Position numbers and translations under genes: made by a program
Shown: positions 11,491 through 22,265 of the stretch, piece after piece
Layout of the letters: every line of letters begins with the position of its first letter
Numbering within the stretch: the stretch's first letter is position 1
Notes under the pieces: generated by a model
The model's database searches: none
What the model was told of the DNA's origin: nothing
Seen by the model: the letters and a program-made list of their open reading frames with translations, nothing else
Source of the DNA: Locusta migratoria
Lineage: Eukaryota; Arthropoda; Insecta; Orthoptera; Acrididae
Direction of reading: 5' to 3'
Length of the DNA stretch: 64,000 bases
Assembly (NCBI GenBank): GCA_026315105.1
Contig: CM048748.1
Span: 24,270,078-24,334,077, forward strand

Positions 11491-11666
11491 ATGAGCTGTA
11501 CGGCATACAGCGCCATTAGCAGCTTTTATTACTATTATTTCAAACTGGTGTATAAACTTCTTACAGCTTTCACAATAAACATACCGATTACTGCATTCCT
11601 CTATCGATCTTTGTTTTCGAGATATTTAATTTTGAAATCAGGGAGTCCTTTTTCGGACACACTGTA

Positions 11667-12715
11667 TATAACCTGGACATCTGACCTAATGGTCGAAATT
11701 TAGTTAGCAGTCGATCCTAAAGGACGTTTTTCCGCTCATTTAATTGGCGAAGTCCATTTTTCCAAAAATTGACGTATATATGATAAATCACACGTTAAAT
11801 TTAACTGTTCACATTAAAAGCTGACACTTACATAAGAGCTTGATATCAAATTCGGACACTTCTAGCAGTGTGCACCAATGGGAACACAGTATATGATCAA
11901 ATGACCTCGAAAATCAGACATGGCGACAGTATGTGCCAGGTACTAAGACGTATTAGCCCGTATTTAAGTTTTTCAGTAATTTTTTATAGTATTATTACTA
12001 ATAACCATCTTAAAGCGAATGAAATGGAACATAATACATCACCAGCGTCCGGTTGAGACAAGATGAAAAGTGGAAAATAAACATTTGAATGAAACAAAGG
12101 TAAGACTAGCTTGAAAACTACACCGTTGTATTGTATGGTGTGTTGTACGAAATTATCACTTGTTGGAAAGAAGTTCGACGTCAGAAATAACGTAGGGATG
12201 TTTAAGGAAAAATCTGGCGACAGTTTTAACAGACCTTATGCTAATAATTTTAGAAATTCAGTGCTGTAACATTTCATTTTCTATATAAAATTAAAAAGAT
12301 TATTCTGATTTTTCTCGTTCTTCATTTTTTCCAATATGTAATAGAGTTTATAATTTAATATTTTCAACTTTATGTCACTATTCCTATAACTTACAATATT
12401 ATACACCTGTAAAAGATTCTCGTCAGAATTAAGCGAATCTCTGTGTATCAAAAACGGACATCTATAAGCGTGTTCACATCGAAAGCGGACAACTACACGT
12501 TTTGGTTTCAAAGGCAGCCATCTATATTTTCAAACACAATTTTAAGGTTCTTGAGTAATCAGATTGATATTAGCCACTTCCAGATATAAATCTTCGAGTA
12601 TTAAAGTTGATAAGTTGACAATGCTCAAATTAGCTTATAAATATATTAGCTCTACGTTTCGCAATAAAAAATAACATTTAACTCAGTTTCTCGCAAACGA
12701 CATATGTCCGTCTTT
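11667..12715. other. AT-rich sequence, no gene
   Basis: Frames under 80 codons, no domain, no repeat structure that I can identify. Confidence 0.4.
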
Positions 12716-13607
12716 GATAATAGGCTACCCTATATATATATATATATACGAAAACCCAGCTTTGCCCGGGAATTTATTTATTTATTTATTTATTCCTACC
12801 TTGAGTTAGTACTTCCCCTATCCTTTCTCTCGCTGTCCGTCTCCTTTTTTTTATACAAACAAGCTATATTTATCGTAGAACAGATAATAAATAAGGCTGT
12901 CTCGTATAATGTACAAAATTGTAAGTGCAGTATCCAAACAAAGAAAGACAGCAATCAAACTACAAATGGCATATAAAATACACACGATCTCATTTTTAGT
13001 GAGTTATATGTTGCATAATGGTATAATTTTTCAGGTTGCGAATACAATCAGTAGTAAAGAAGCGATAGCTTAAAACTTCGTGTGTGAAGGGGGGATTTTC
13101 CATAAACGTAAATGTTTATGTGCTCATATCTCAAGAACTGCGTCTCGTACTGAGGTACAATGTCGAATTGCAGCTGTATGTGTGTATACTGTCTGTAAAA
13201 TTTCCTGCGGCTACAATTTGTAGTGTAGAAATCATAAATTGTAGCGTCATGCCGAATGCCGTAGGTTTAGTCCATGGACAAGCGGAAAAGTAGTAAGCGA
13301 AAAAAAAATTTTCCTTTCGTTGTTTTGATATGGTTGTCAGCGAGAAAACGTTTAATAAAGGTTTGAAATTTTGTTTAAAGTTTGTTGCAAGTCGCTAACT
13401 ACTGTCACTCTCATAATGTATTTATAAAAACTCGTCGCATTATATGGTAGTTTATTGCAGCTACTATCATTTATGTCGTTATGTGTTCCTGAACCATGTG
13501 TCGCGTGTGGTTCGTACTACTACAGCATTTATTATCTCACGTAAGGAATATGTGTACCAAATGTGGCTGAAATCGGTCCAGTGGTTTAGAAATTTTGATA
13601 CGAATCT
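12716..13607 (+). repeat. Possible unclassified interspersed element
   Basis: The left side is a short (TA)n followed by CCAGCTTTGCCCGGG and a (TTTA)n stretch; the right side has GGCTGAAATCGGTCCAGTGG. From general familiarity with insect genomes, these two landmarks often occur together in one repeat type, but I cannot name the class and see no coding region. Boundaries are guesses. Confidence 0.3.
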
Positions 13608-13620
13608 ATCACCATGCGCA

Positions 13621-14051
13621 AAAATATAGCAAGGTAATGATGCCAAAGCCATGTTTTAAAAGAAGCTCTGCAATCCTGGGCCTGAACAGGAGAGAGATTA
13701 GACTCATGGTTGGATTGCTGACAGGCCATGGGAATTTCAAAAAACACATACGTACAATGGGAATAACAGGAGGACCCTAAATGTAGGATCTGTGATGACG
13801 GTGATGAAACTGCATCACATCTAATCTTCGAATGCATTGTATTGGAGAGTAAAAGGCACAGAACATTTGGGACAACCAGACCCGAAGAAATTGTGTCTAA
13901 TATCGAACTGGTAAAGGGACTCCTTGCACTGTTCAAGGGCATTGGTTGGCTTTACTAGATATACAGGGAGCGATACCGCACAATAAACTTAGTTTCAGAG
14001 CGGGCAGTGGCGGGTTTTGGCTTCCCTGAGAAAATCAATCAAAATCAATCA
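13621..14051 (+). pseudogene. RNase H-type LINE, short 5'-truncated 3' end
   Basis: Encodes the C-terminal end of the LINE seen in longer form at 16682-17834: FKRSSAILGLNRREIRLMVG, LTGHGNFKKHIRTMGI, then a frameshift, then CRICDDGDETASH and FKGIGWLY before TAG, followed by a short 3' UTR. The 13-bp duplication ATCACCATGCGCA flanks it (13608-13620 and 14052-14064), so it is a complete, severely truncated insertion. Its 3' UTR contains only one copy of the 75-bp sequence that is expanded at 17815-20593, and ends in a (AATC)n-like tail. Confidence 0.85.
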
Positions 14052-14064
14052 ATCACCATGCGCA

Positions 14065-14808
14065 CCATATCAACTGCCCCTGAGAGAGTCTGTCTAGATA
14101 GCGGTGTTTGGCTCAGCAGTAAGAGATCAGAATTTTATTGAAAGGTTAGGGGGATCGATTGCGCAGGGCGGCAAATATTTTTTGTTCCTTGGGAATCCAT
14201 ACACTACTGACTGCACAATTAATCACAACATCATATATGTTATTTTGTATTTATATGTGCAAAACATCAGCATGGGATGTCATTATTTTAAAAAAGCACA
14301 TGATGTTGCAAACTTTGGGTTGTGAACAATCCCATAAGGCGAGAAAAAAGAAGAAATCACTTCCCGAGAAGCTTTCAGCAAACTACACTCCATTACACAT
14401 CACCAGCGGTCCTTGCAAGTATTCAGCGAAATGCTGCGCTACGCGTGGTTCCCTACTGGACAGTGTGATGAAAGGAGCTGTTTTCAGAATGTCAATCGAG
14501 TTTGTTTTCCTATGGAGACATTAAAGAAAAACCATGTATCTGCAAAAGGGCGGCGTTCATACAGTTCGCAAAATGCGGTAAAAATTATTGATTTCCCTGT
14601 TTCTTCTATAAATATCACCCCGGTACATGTAATCGATCAGTTTCAAAAGAATGGAAGTATCGATTTACATACCCGACGTCCCCAAGTACTCCTTAACCTT
14701 AGTGTCTTTAAGTGTTTGTAGTCCCGAATTTCATCCAATGCCCTTTCTTTTATTGCTTATATAAATTTATTAAGTAACCTATATGATGTTGCGGTTAATT
14801 GTGACGTC
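14065..14808. other. No gene recognised
   Basis: Frames of 73-121 codons occur (14104-14524) without domains or consistent coding character. Nothing else seen. Confidence 0.35.
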
Positions 14809-14811
14809 AGT

Positions 14812-15060
14812 CTACATCTACATCAATACTCTACAAACCTCTGTGAAGTGCATGACAGAGGGTACGTCCCACTGTACCAGTTATTAGGGGTTTTTCTATT
14901 CCATCCACGTATTGAGCGTGGGAACAATGATTGTTTAAATGACTCCGTGCGTGCTGCAATTAATCTAATCTTGTCCTCACGATTCCTACGGGAACAATAT
15001 GTAGGAGTACGCATTGCCAAGAAGCAGAAAAAAATTTGCCGCTGGGTGGAGTTGGACCCG
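14812..15060 (-). mobile_element. LINE 3'-end fragment with CATCTA-type tail
   Basis: Begins (as 3' tail on the minus strand) with TCTACATCTACATCAATACTC and continues with GTGAAGTGCATGACAGAGGGTAC; the minus strand then contains a short frame similar to the C-terminal end of CR1/Jockey-like ORFs (IRGWNRKTPNNWYSGTYPL). A related but different 3' end lies at 21067. Strongly 5'-truncated. Confidence 0.55.
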
Positions 15061-16435
15061 CGACCTTCTCAATACGTATCCGATCTTTAACGCTGAGCCA
15101 AATACCGCTTCCTAAAGACGACGTCATAGGGACCATTGATAAGATGCATATGGTGATAGATTCGTATCAAACGTCCCTTTATTTCCTTAGAAATTAGCCA
15201 TCTGGAGATCCCTTTGGGGCACTTTCGTGTCCACGCCCTGTATGTACCATAAATTTGGACGAATTCGGGGGTGACGAGTAGGCGTCGTCACCTTGTAAGC
15301 TAGCTGTGCACCGCTCTGTCATTCGACCAAATTTGGTGTTTGAGAGTGAAAGCTTGATGGAAACTGGTTACGTCATTCATAAGGTTGAGGTTAGAGATAT
15401 GAAGGTAGGAAGAATGTGAACAATGAGAGGAGAGTGTCCATTATGAGGATATCAAAGAAACACTGGGAATTGTGGTGGAACAGGGACGGGATAATTGCGA
15501 TGGTTAATACAGTTACTCGCGTTCATCTTTAGTCGCTAATCATGAGAGTATTTTGATACTAGAAAGGTTTTTATCAGTTGCTAGGACGTCGTTTAGTTAT
15601 TTACAGTCCCCTAGCAACACCAACTGTTACAATCTAACCGTGCAAAATTTCAAGACCACAATATAAATCAGAAAAATATAGGAATATCTCCTTTAAATAG
15701 TTCACAGAAAATAAATTAGGTTCTTGTACGAGCGAGGCAAGGAAACTAGTTTGTGGCCGTTATTAAAATTTTATCGAAGTCAAACACAGGCACTACTGTT
15801 TGCTGTCACTAACTTGTACTGAAAAAATTAGTATTCCACTGCCTGCAAAACGCTGTTTTTTTCCAAATTCACACTCGATACCAATATAATGTCACATTCG
15901 AAGCTAGTCGGTAATCATTTCAATCATAATTTAAATTGTTTTCTGAAATAAGTAGAAGTTCTTCACAAAAATCAAATTACTCCTGCTATAATATATTCTT
16001 CATTATAAATAACTCTTCATAAATGCAAGATACTTTTCAATATTAACAAATATTTATTCATACTAATACAAAGTCAGTTTAGCAAGAGAACTGAATCTGT
16101 ACAACCAGCTTGGACTGAATCTCAAACAACAATAATTAATAATTTAATGTTCTTTTCTTTTCTTCTTTGAAACGATTGACGCGCGGCAATAAAGAAGGCG
16201 CAGCTGCATTCATAGCACCGTAGCCGTCGGTTAAATTCTGCTAGCATAGCGGTCACATACTTCAGGGTTGGCTGCGGCGGCGAAGACGCTTGATTGCGAT
16301 CGTACATGTAACATACAGAAAAGTAAAAATTTTAAGAATCATATTCTAAAATAACAATATTGACATGAACATCAAATATGTATACATTTTAAATAAAATG
16401 TTTCGTTTTTTTCTATTTACAACTTCAAAACAGGG
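15061..16435. other. AT-rich sequence, no gene
   Basis: No supported coding region. A 22-bp sequence at about 15153-15175 is the reverse complement of 13594-13616. Otherwise nothing recognisable. Confidence 0.4.
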
Positions 16436-16439
16436 CTGA

Positions 16440-16639
16440 CATAGGAAAATGAACACCATAGATGAAGCGAACAGGCTGAGATGGTTGGGGTCATGTTGCA
16501 CGGATGTGAGAAGCAAGAGACTCATGAGCTCGTCAGAGAAGAGTAAGTGGAGTCGACGTACACCAAGGAGAAAGATATTCGGCGAAGAATGATTTGAAAT
16601 AAATGCTTAACATCAGACGAGGCTTCAAGGAGGCACGGA

Positions 16640-16642
<3 letters not shown>
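16440..16642 (+). pseudogene. Possible LINE C-terminal remnant
   Basis: Plus-strand reading gives EANRLRWLGSCCTDVRSKRL and a later RRTPRRKIFGEE, which resembles the C-terminal RLRWLGH...RPR region found after the reverse transcriptase in several LINE clades, here with an in-frame stop. Only this short stretch remains, so the call is weak. Confidence 0.3.

Positions 16643-16681
<39 letters not shown>
16643..16681. repeat. Poly(T) run of 39
   Basis: Uninterrupted T39 exactly between the LINE remnant on its left and the RNase H-type LINE on its right. It may be the poly(A) tail of a minus-strand insertion or a homopolymer expansion. Confidence 0.9.
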
Positions 16682-17834
16682 CAGAGGGACTATGCTACAT
16701 ACTGCTGAGATTAGCTTGCTTAGCCATAACAGGTGGAATTACCAGCACACCAACTGCTGGGATGGAAACCATGCTGGATATGCCCCCTTACACCTTTGGG
16801 TCAAGATGGAGGCAGCGGCTGGTGCATACAGACTCAAATCTGGCAACAACTGGAACTCTTTGGGATATCCAGAATCACACACTAAAATAGTGAATGAGGT
16901 AAATATAGGAAAGGTTGGGGAAATGCCAGCCGACTGTATTATAACCTCATACTGCTTCAACAAGCCTTTGAATATAACAATTGGAAGTACGGAGCAATGG
17001 GAGAAAGTAGTTCGACACCGTACGGGGGATATTGTCAAAATCGGACCAAGGTGTTGGGGCCGGGGTATATGGGGTGCAGCCAAGACTGGAGGGCATTATC
17101 TCTCTAGGAAAACTGGCCTCAGTATTCCAAGCCGGAATCACTGTCATCAGGGCGTGTGTGGAGGAGAATTTGCGTAGGTGCTACAAAGATCGTAGCATCT
17201 ATATCTATTCAGACTGCCAGGCAGCCCTGAGATCACTGGCAACTCCTACAACAAGGTCTAAAATTGTTGCAGAATGTCACAGGGTTCTGGTGGAGCTAGG
17301 GGAAAGCAATAGAGTAGGCCTATTGTGGGTCCCTGGCCACTCGGGGATCAGTGGCAACGAACATGCCGACAGATTAGCAAGGATGGGGGCAGAGACTCCA
17401 TTTATTGGACCGGAACCTGTCCTGACAATCACCAAGGCAATGATCAAATTGGAGCTACGTAACTGTCTCAGAAGACAGCACGTAGAATATTGGACCAAAG
17501 TCCATCAACAAAAACATGACAAGGACATGTTTTAAAAGAAGCTCTGCAATCCTGGGTCTGAACAGGAGAGAGATTAGACTCATGGTTGGATTGCTGACAG
17601 GCCATGGGAATTTCAAAAAACACCTACGTACAATGGGAATAACAGAAGAGGACCCTAAATGTAGGATCTGTGATGACGGTGATGAAACTGCATCACATAT
17701 AATCTTCGAATGCATTGCATTGGAGAATAAAAGGCACAGAATATTTGGGACAACCAGACCCGAAGAAATTGTGTCTAATAAAGAACTGGTAAAGGGACTC
17801 CTTGCACTGTTCAAGGGCATTGGTTGGCTTCACT
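16682..17834 (+). pseudogene. LINE ORF2 C-terminal part with RNase H domain, inactive
   Basis: Reads (across two frames) from a thumb-like segment with TSTPTAGMETMLDMPP and AAAGAYRLKS into an RNase H domain: GVGAGVYGVQ, VFQAGITVIRACVEEN, YIYSDCQAALRSL, and LLWVPGHSGISGNEHADRLA. RNase H degrades RNA in RNA-DNA hybrids and in LINEs is a late accessory domain (I, R1/LOA-type groups). The usual catalytic Glu in the VFQAE motif is Gly here (GGA near 17133), so the domain would be inactive. Frameshifts lie near 17035 and near 17525; the last frame ends CRICDDGDETASHIIFE (zinc-finger-like) and FKGIGWLH before TAG at 17834. The RT core and endonuclease are missing. Confidence 0.85.
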
Positions 17835-20593
17835 AGATACACAGGGGGCGATACCGCACAATAAACTTAGTTTCGGTGCGGGCAGTGGCGGGCATTGGCT
17901 GGCTTTACTAGATACACAGGGGGCGATACCGCACAATAAACTTAGTTTCGGTGCGGGCAGTGGCGGGCATTGGCTGGCTTTACTAGATACACAGGGGGCG
18001 ATACCGCACAATAAACTTAGTTTCGGTGCGGGCAGTGGCGGGCATTGGCTGGCTTTACTAGATACACAGGGGGCGATACCGCACAATAAACTTAGTTTCG
18101 GTGCGGGCAGTGGCGGGCATTGGCTGGCTTTACTAGATACACAGGGGGCGATACCGCACAATAAACTTAGTTTCGGTGCGGGCAGTGGCGGGCATTGGCT
18201 GGCTTTACTAGATACACAGGGGGCGATACCGCACAATAAACTTAGTTTCGGTGCGGGCAGTGGCGGGCATTGGTTGGCTTTACTAGATACACAGGGGGCG
18301 ATACCGCACAATAAACTTAGTTTCGGTGCGGGCAGTGGCGGGCATTGGCTGGCTTTACTAGATACACAGGGGGCGATACCGCACAATAAACTTAGTTTCG
18401 GTGCGGGCAGTGGCGGGCATTGGCTGGCTTTACTAGATACACAGGGGGCGATACCGCACAATAAACTTAGTTTCGGTGCGGGCAGTGGCGGGCATTGGCT
18501 GGCTTTACTAGATACACAGGGGGCGATACCGCACAATAAACTTAGTTTCGGTGCGGGCAGTGGCGGGCATTGGCTGGCTTTACTAGATACACAGGGGGCG
18601 ATACCGCACAATAAACTTAGTTTCGGTGCGGGCAGTGGCGGGCATTGGCTGGCTTTACTAGATACACAGGGGGCGATACCGCACAATAAACTTAGTTTCG
18701 GTGCGGGCAGTGGCGGGCATTGGCTGGCTTTACTAGATACACAGGGGGCGATACCGCACAATAAACTTAGTTTCGGTGCAGGCAGTGGCGGGCATTGGTT
18801 GGCTTTACTAGATACACAGAGGGCGATACCGCACAATAAACTTAGTTTCGGTGCGGGCAGTGGCGGGCATTGGCTGGCTTTACTAGATACACAGGGGGCG
18901 ATACCGCACAATAAACTTAGTTTCGGTGCGGGCAGTGGCGGGCATTGGCTGGCTTTACTAGATACACAGGGGGCGATACCGCACAATAAACTTAGTTTCG
19001 GTGCGGGCAGTGGCGGGCATTGGTTGGCTTTACTAGATACACAGGGGGTGATACCGCACAATAAACTTAGTTTCGGTGCGGGCAGTGGCGGTCATTGGCT
19101 GGCTTTACTAGATACACAGGGGGCGATACCGCACAATAAACTTAGTTTCGGTGCGGGCAGTGGCGGGCATTGGCTGGCTTTACTAGATACACAGGGGGCG
19201 ATACCGCACAATAAACTTAGTTTCGGTGCGGGCAGTGGCGGGCATTGGCTGGCTTTACTAGATACACAGGGGGCGATACCGCACAATAAACTTAGTTTCG
19301 GTGCGGGCAGTGGCGGGCATTGGCTGGCTTTACTAGATACACAGGGGGCGATACCGCACAATAAACTTAGTTTCGGTGCGGGCAGTGGCGGGCATTGGTT
19401 GGCTTTACTAGATACACAGGGGGCGATACCGCACAATAAACTTAGTTTCGGTGTGGGCAGTGGCTGGCATTGGCTGGCTTTACTAGATACACAGGGGGCG
19501 ATACCGCACAATAAACTTAGTTTCGGTGCGGGCAGTGGCGGGCATTGGCTGGCTTTACTAGATACACAGGGGGCGATACCGCACAATAAACTTAGTTTCG
19601 GTGCGGGCAGTGGCGGGCATTGGTTGGCTTTACTAGATACACAGGGGGCGATACCGCACAATAAACTTAGTTTCGGTGCGGGCAGTGGCGGGCATTGGCT
19701 GGCTTTACTAGATACACAGGGGGCGATACCGCACAATAAACTTAGTTTCGGTGCGGGCAGTGGCGGGCATTGGCTGGCTTTACTAGTTACACAGGGGGCG
19801 ATACCGCACAATAAACTTAGTTTCGGTGCGGGCAGTGGCAGGCATTGGTTGGCTTTACTAGATACACAGGGGGCGATACCGCACAATAAACTTAGTTTCG
19901 GTGCGGGCAGTGGCGGGCATTGGCTGGCTTTACTAGATACACAGGGGGCGATACCGCACAATAAACTTAGTTTCGGTGCGGGCAGTGGCGGGCATTGGTT
20001 GGCTTTACTAGATACACAGGGGGCGATACCGCACAATAAACTTAGTTTCGGTGCGGGCAGTGGCGGGCATTGGCTGGCTTTACTAGATACACAGGGGGCG
20101 ATACCGCACAATAAACTTAGTTTCGGTGCGGGCAGTGGCGGGCATTGGCTGGCTTTACTAGATACACAGGGGGCGATACCGCACAATAAACTTAGTTTCG
20201 GTGCGGGCAGTGGCGGGCATTGGCTGGCTTTACTAGATACACAGGGGGCGATACCACACAATAAACTTAGTTTCGGTGCGGGCAGTGGCGGGCATTGGTT
20301 GGCTTTACTAGATACACAGGGGGCGATACCGCACAATAAACTTAGTTTCGGTGCGGGCAGTGGCGGGCATTGGCTGGCTTTACTAGATACACAGGGGGCG
20401 ATACCGCACAATAAACTTAGTTTGGGTGCGGGGAAGTGGCGGGCATTGGCTGGCTTTACTAGATACACAGGGGGCGATACCGCACAATAAACTTAGTTTC
20501 GGTGCGGGCAGTGGCGGGCATTGGTTGGCTTTACTAGATACACAGGGGCGATACCGCACAATAAACTTAGTTTCGGTGCGGGCAGTGGCGGGT
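17815..20593. repeat. 75-bp minisatellite, about 37 copies, from LINE 3' end
   Basis: Unit length is exactly 75 bp, counted from successive GGGCATTGG starts at 17815, 17890 and 17965. The start of the unit contains the last codons and TAG stop of the LINE ORF, and the remainder is its 3' UTR (ACTAGATACACAGGGGGCG, ACCGCACAATAAACTTAG, GTGCGGGCAGTGGCGGG). Copies are nearly identical; a C/T difference (GGCTGG or GGTTGG) recurs, and single changes mark a few units (e.g. near 18816, 19049, 19454, 19787). A 1-bp insertion near 20430 and a 1-bp loss in the last unit break the period. As 75 is a multiple of three, long frames stay open on both strands (888, 458 and 416 codons); these are by-products, not genes. 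Confidence 0.97.
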
Positions 20594-20640
20594 TGGTCCA
20601 AGACTGTTTTGGCTTCCTTGGAAAAATCAAAATGCTACAT
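20594..20640 (+). mobile_element. 3' terminus of the LINE after the satellite array
   Basis: TTTTGGCTTCCTTGGAAAAATC matches the end of the truncated copy at 14015-14040 (TTTTGGCTTCCCTGAGAAAATC), showing that the array sits inside the LINE 3' UTR and not beyond it. Confidence 0.75.
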
Positions 20641-21066
20641 ACTGAACGCCGAAAGGAATGATCTAATGGTGATTATGACAAAGGATTCGATTTCCGTTCA
20701 AAACGTTTTCAAAACTGTTGTCTTGGATGACTGAGTACATTCACACGCACACACAACGAACTGCTTTCCGTGATGGGAACAGCCTGTCTTGTCTTTCAAG
20801 GAAGAACTGAGTGCTGATTACCCACGCAACACAATACACGTTGCCGTGTCTCTCGCACAGGGGGCCTCACAGGGCAGAGAGCTGAGGCGGTCGCTGGTAT
20901 GCTCAACACAATGCGGGCGCCTGTTTACCATAACCTGTCGCCTCTGGCTGTGTTGTCCACCTCAAAGGGCTGCCGCCACCGGCTTGGAGGGCAAGCATCC
21001 CTTTACGCAGGGCAGAGGGAGCCAAACGTGTGGATCATTGTAACAAGTTATCATGCAACAAACACG
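20641..21066. other. No gene recognised
   Basis: A GC-richer part (20850-21020) with overlapping short frames and no domain. Confidence 0.35.
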
Positions 21067-21466
21067 AGGATACCACATCTACATCTACATAGATACTCTG
21101 TAAATCACATTTAAGTGCCTGGCAGAGGGTTCATTAACCACCTTCATAACTTTTCTCTACCGTTCCATTCTGTAATAGCACGCGGGAAGAAAGAACACCT
21201 AAATCATTCCGTTTTCGATCTGATTTCTCTTATTTTATTGGGATGGTCTGGTCTCCCTAACTAGGTGGGTGCTAGCAAAATATTTCCACACTCAGAAGTA
21301 AAAGTCGGTGATTGAAACTTCGCAAACAGATCAAGCCGCAATGAATAACGTCTTTCTTTTAGTGGTTTCCACCCCAATTCGTGTGCTTCCCCCCCCCCCA
21401 CCCGGTAGCGTGATAAAACGAGCTGCCCTTCTCTGAAAATATCTTCCGTCAGTCCCACCAGTCATC
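21067..21466 (-). mobile_element. CR1/Jockey-like LINE 3' end, truncated
   Basis: Minus-strand copy of the family seen at 4090-5398: the 3' terminus appears as CATCTACATCTACATAGATACTC, GTAAATCACATTTAAGTGCC, GGCAGAGGGTTC, followed inward by the ORF end (a readable block KFQSPTFTSECGNILLAPT near 21260-21320). It has a C10 homopolymer near 21391. It directly adjoins the LTR retrotransposon, whose target duplication CTCT (21467-21470) belongs to this LINE or its flank. Confidence 0.65.
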
Positions 21467-21470
21467 CTCT

Positions 21471-22248
21471 TAAAAGCTGTACGCGTGTTTTCGGAATGTA
21501 GAACCTTTCGTTAAATCAGACAATAAATTGTTCATTAACACAGCTATTTGGTTTAATTATGGCCCTGATACTAATGTACAAGAAACAGTGCATTAAACTG
21601 ATTATGTGCGCAACGGATATTTTAACAAAACAACTGTGACATGTAACCTTTTGAAACAGACACTGACTATACTCAAAAATTTTGACTGCGAGAAAGATAT
21701 AAGAAAAACCACAAATCACTTTCTCAATGCTTGACTGTGAGAATTTATGTCGATCAGTTATTATTGAAATCCAAATCAACTATTATCTTACTATGGCACC
21801 AATAATGAAATATGTTCAATAATATTATTCAAATCAACACTCCACTAAATCAAGTAATTATCAAATGAAGGAAGTGGGTTAATTTTCTAACTACGTAAAT
21901 GAAATATGAAACAGGGTTAAGTTACTTATTATTGATAAACAGCATTACATTACCTACATAGTACAACTTCTGACTTGCTGGCAAAGCAGCCTCTGCTCTA
22001 CATCGGAGCCATACACACAACCCAACCGCTCTCTAAGCGAGCTGAACCACTAGTGCTACTCTCTCTCAGTGCGAGCTACAATGCTATGCAATACATGATC
22101 TTTGCCAGAGATGAAACTTTACACATATCGATACATACAGTAGAAGCGATATTATACATTTTCTTGCAAGCAAGTTACTCGATACAAAACAGGAGGCACA
22201 ATATTAGACATTTTCTTATAAAAATAATTTCTTTATGGACATGTTTCA
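21471..22248 (-). repeat. 3' LTR (778 bp)
   Basis: On the element's strand it begins TGAAACATGTCC and ends CAGCTTTTA. The 87-codon and 101-codon frames inside it recur in the other LTR and are not genes. Confidence 0.93.
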
Positions 22249-22265
22249 TCACCCCCCTCCTACCT
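22249..22265 (-). promoter_or_regulatory. Polypurine tract (plus-strand primer)
   Basis: AGGTAGGAGGGGGGTGA on the minus strand, directly before the 3' LTR start. This is the expected position for the primer of second-strand DNA synthesis. Confidence 0.8.

Larger units (their letters stand above)
10076..11664 (+). mobile_element. Mariner/IS630-type transposon with long terminal inverted repeats
   Basis: Begins CAGAGTGTCC at 10076 and ends ...GGACACACTG at 11664 between TA dinucleotides (10074-10075, 11665-11666). The terminal inverted repeats run about 130-140 bp (10076-10215 and 11520-11664) with few mismatches, e.g. CTCCCTGA-TTCAAAATTAAATATCT at both ends. It carries one broken transposase gene on the plus strand. 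It starts only 18 bp after the MITE. Confidence 0.85.

Noticed and set aside
11008..11703. 231-codon ORF with a poly-Phe run as an intact gene
   Set aside because: It begins inside the transposase after frameshifts, and its end lies beyond the transposon end; it is part of a broken gene.
13594..15175. Transposon bounded by an inverted 22-bp match (13594-13616 and 15153-15175)
   Set aside because: The match is real, but there is no adjacent target duplication and a LINE insertion begins beside it; too little to define an element.
17824..20490. 888-codon plus-strand ORF and the 416/458-codon minus-strand ORFs
   Set aside because: They are read-through of a 75-bp minisatellite whose period is a multiple of three; open on both strands, no domain, and the unit is a LINE 3' UTR.
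17815..20593. CRISPR-like array
   Set aside because: Direct repeats without spacers; eukaryotic context; the unit derives from a LINE.
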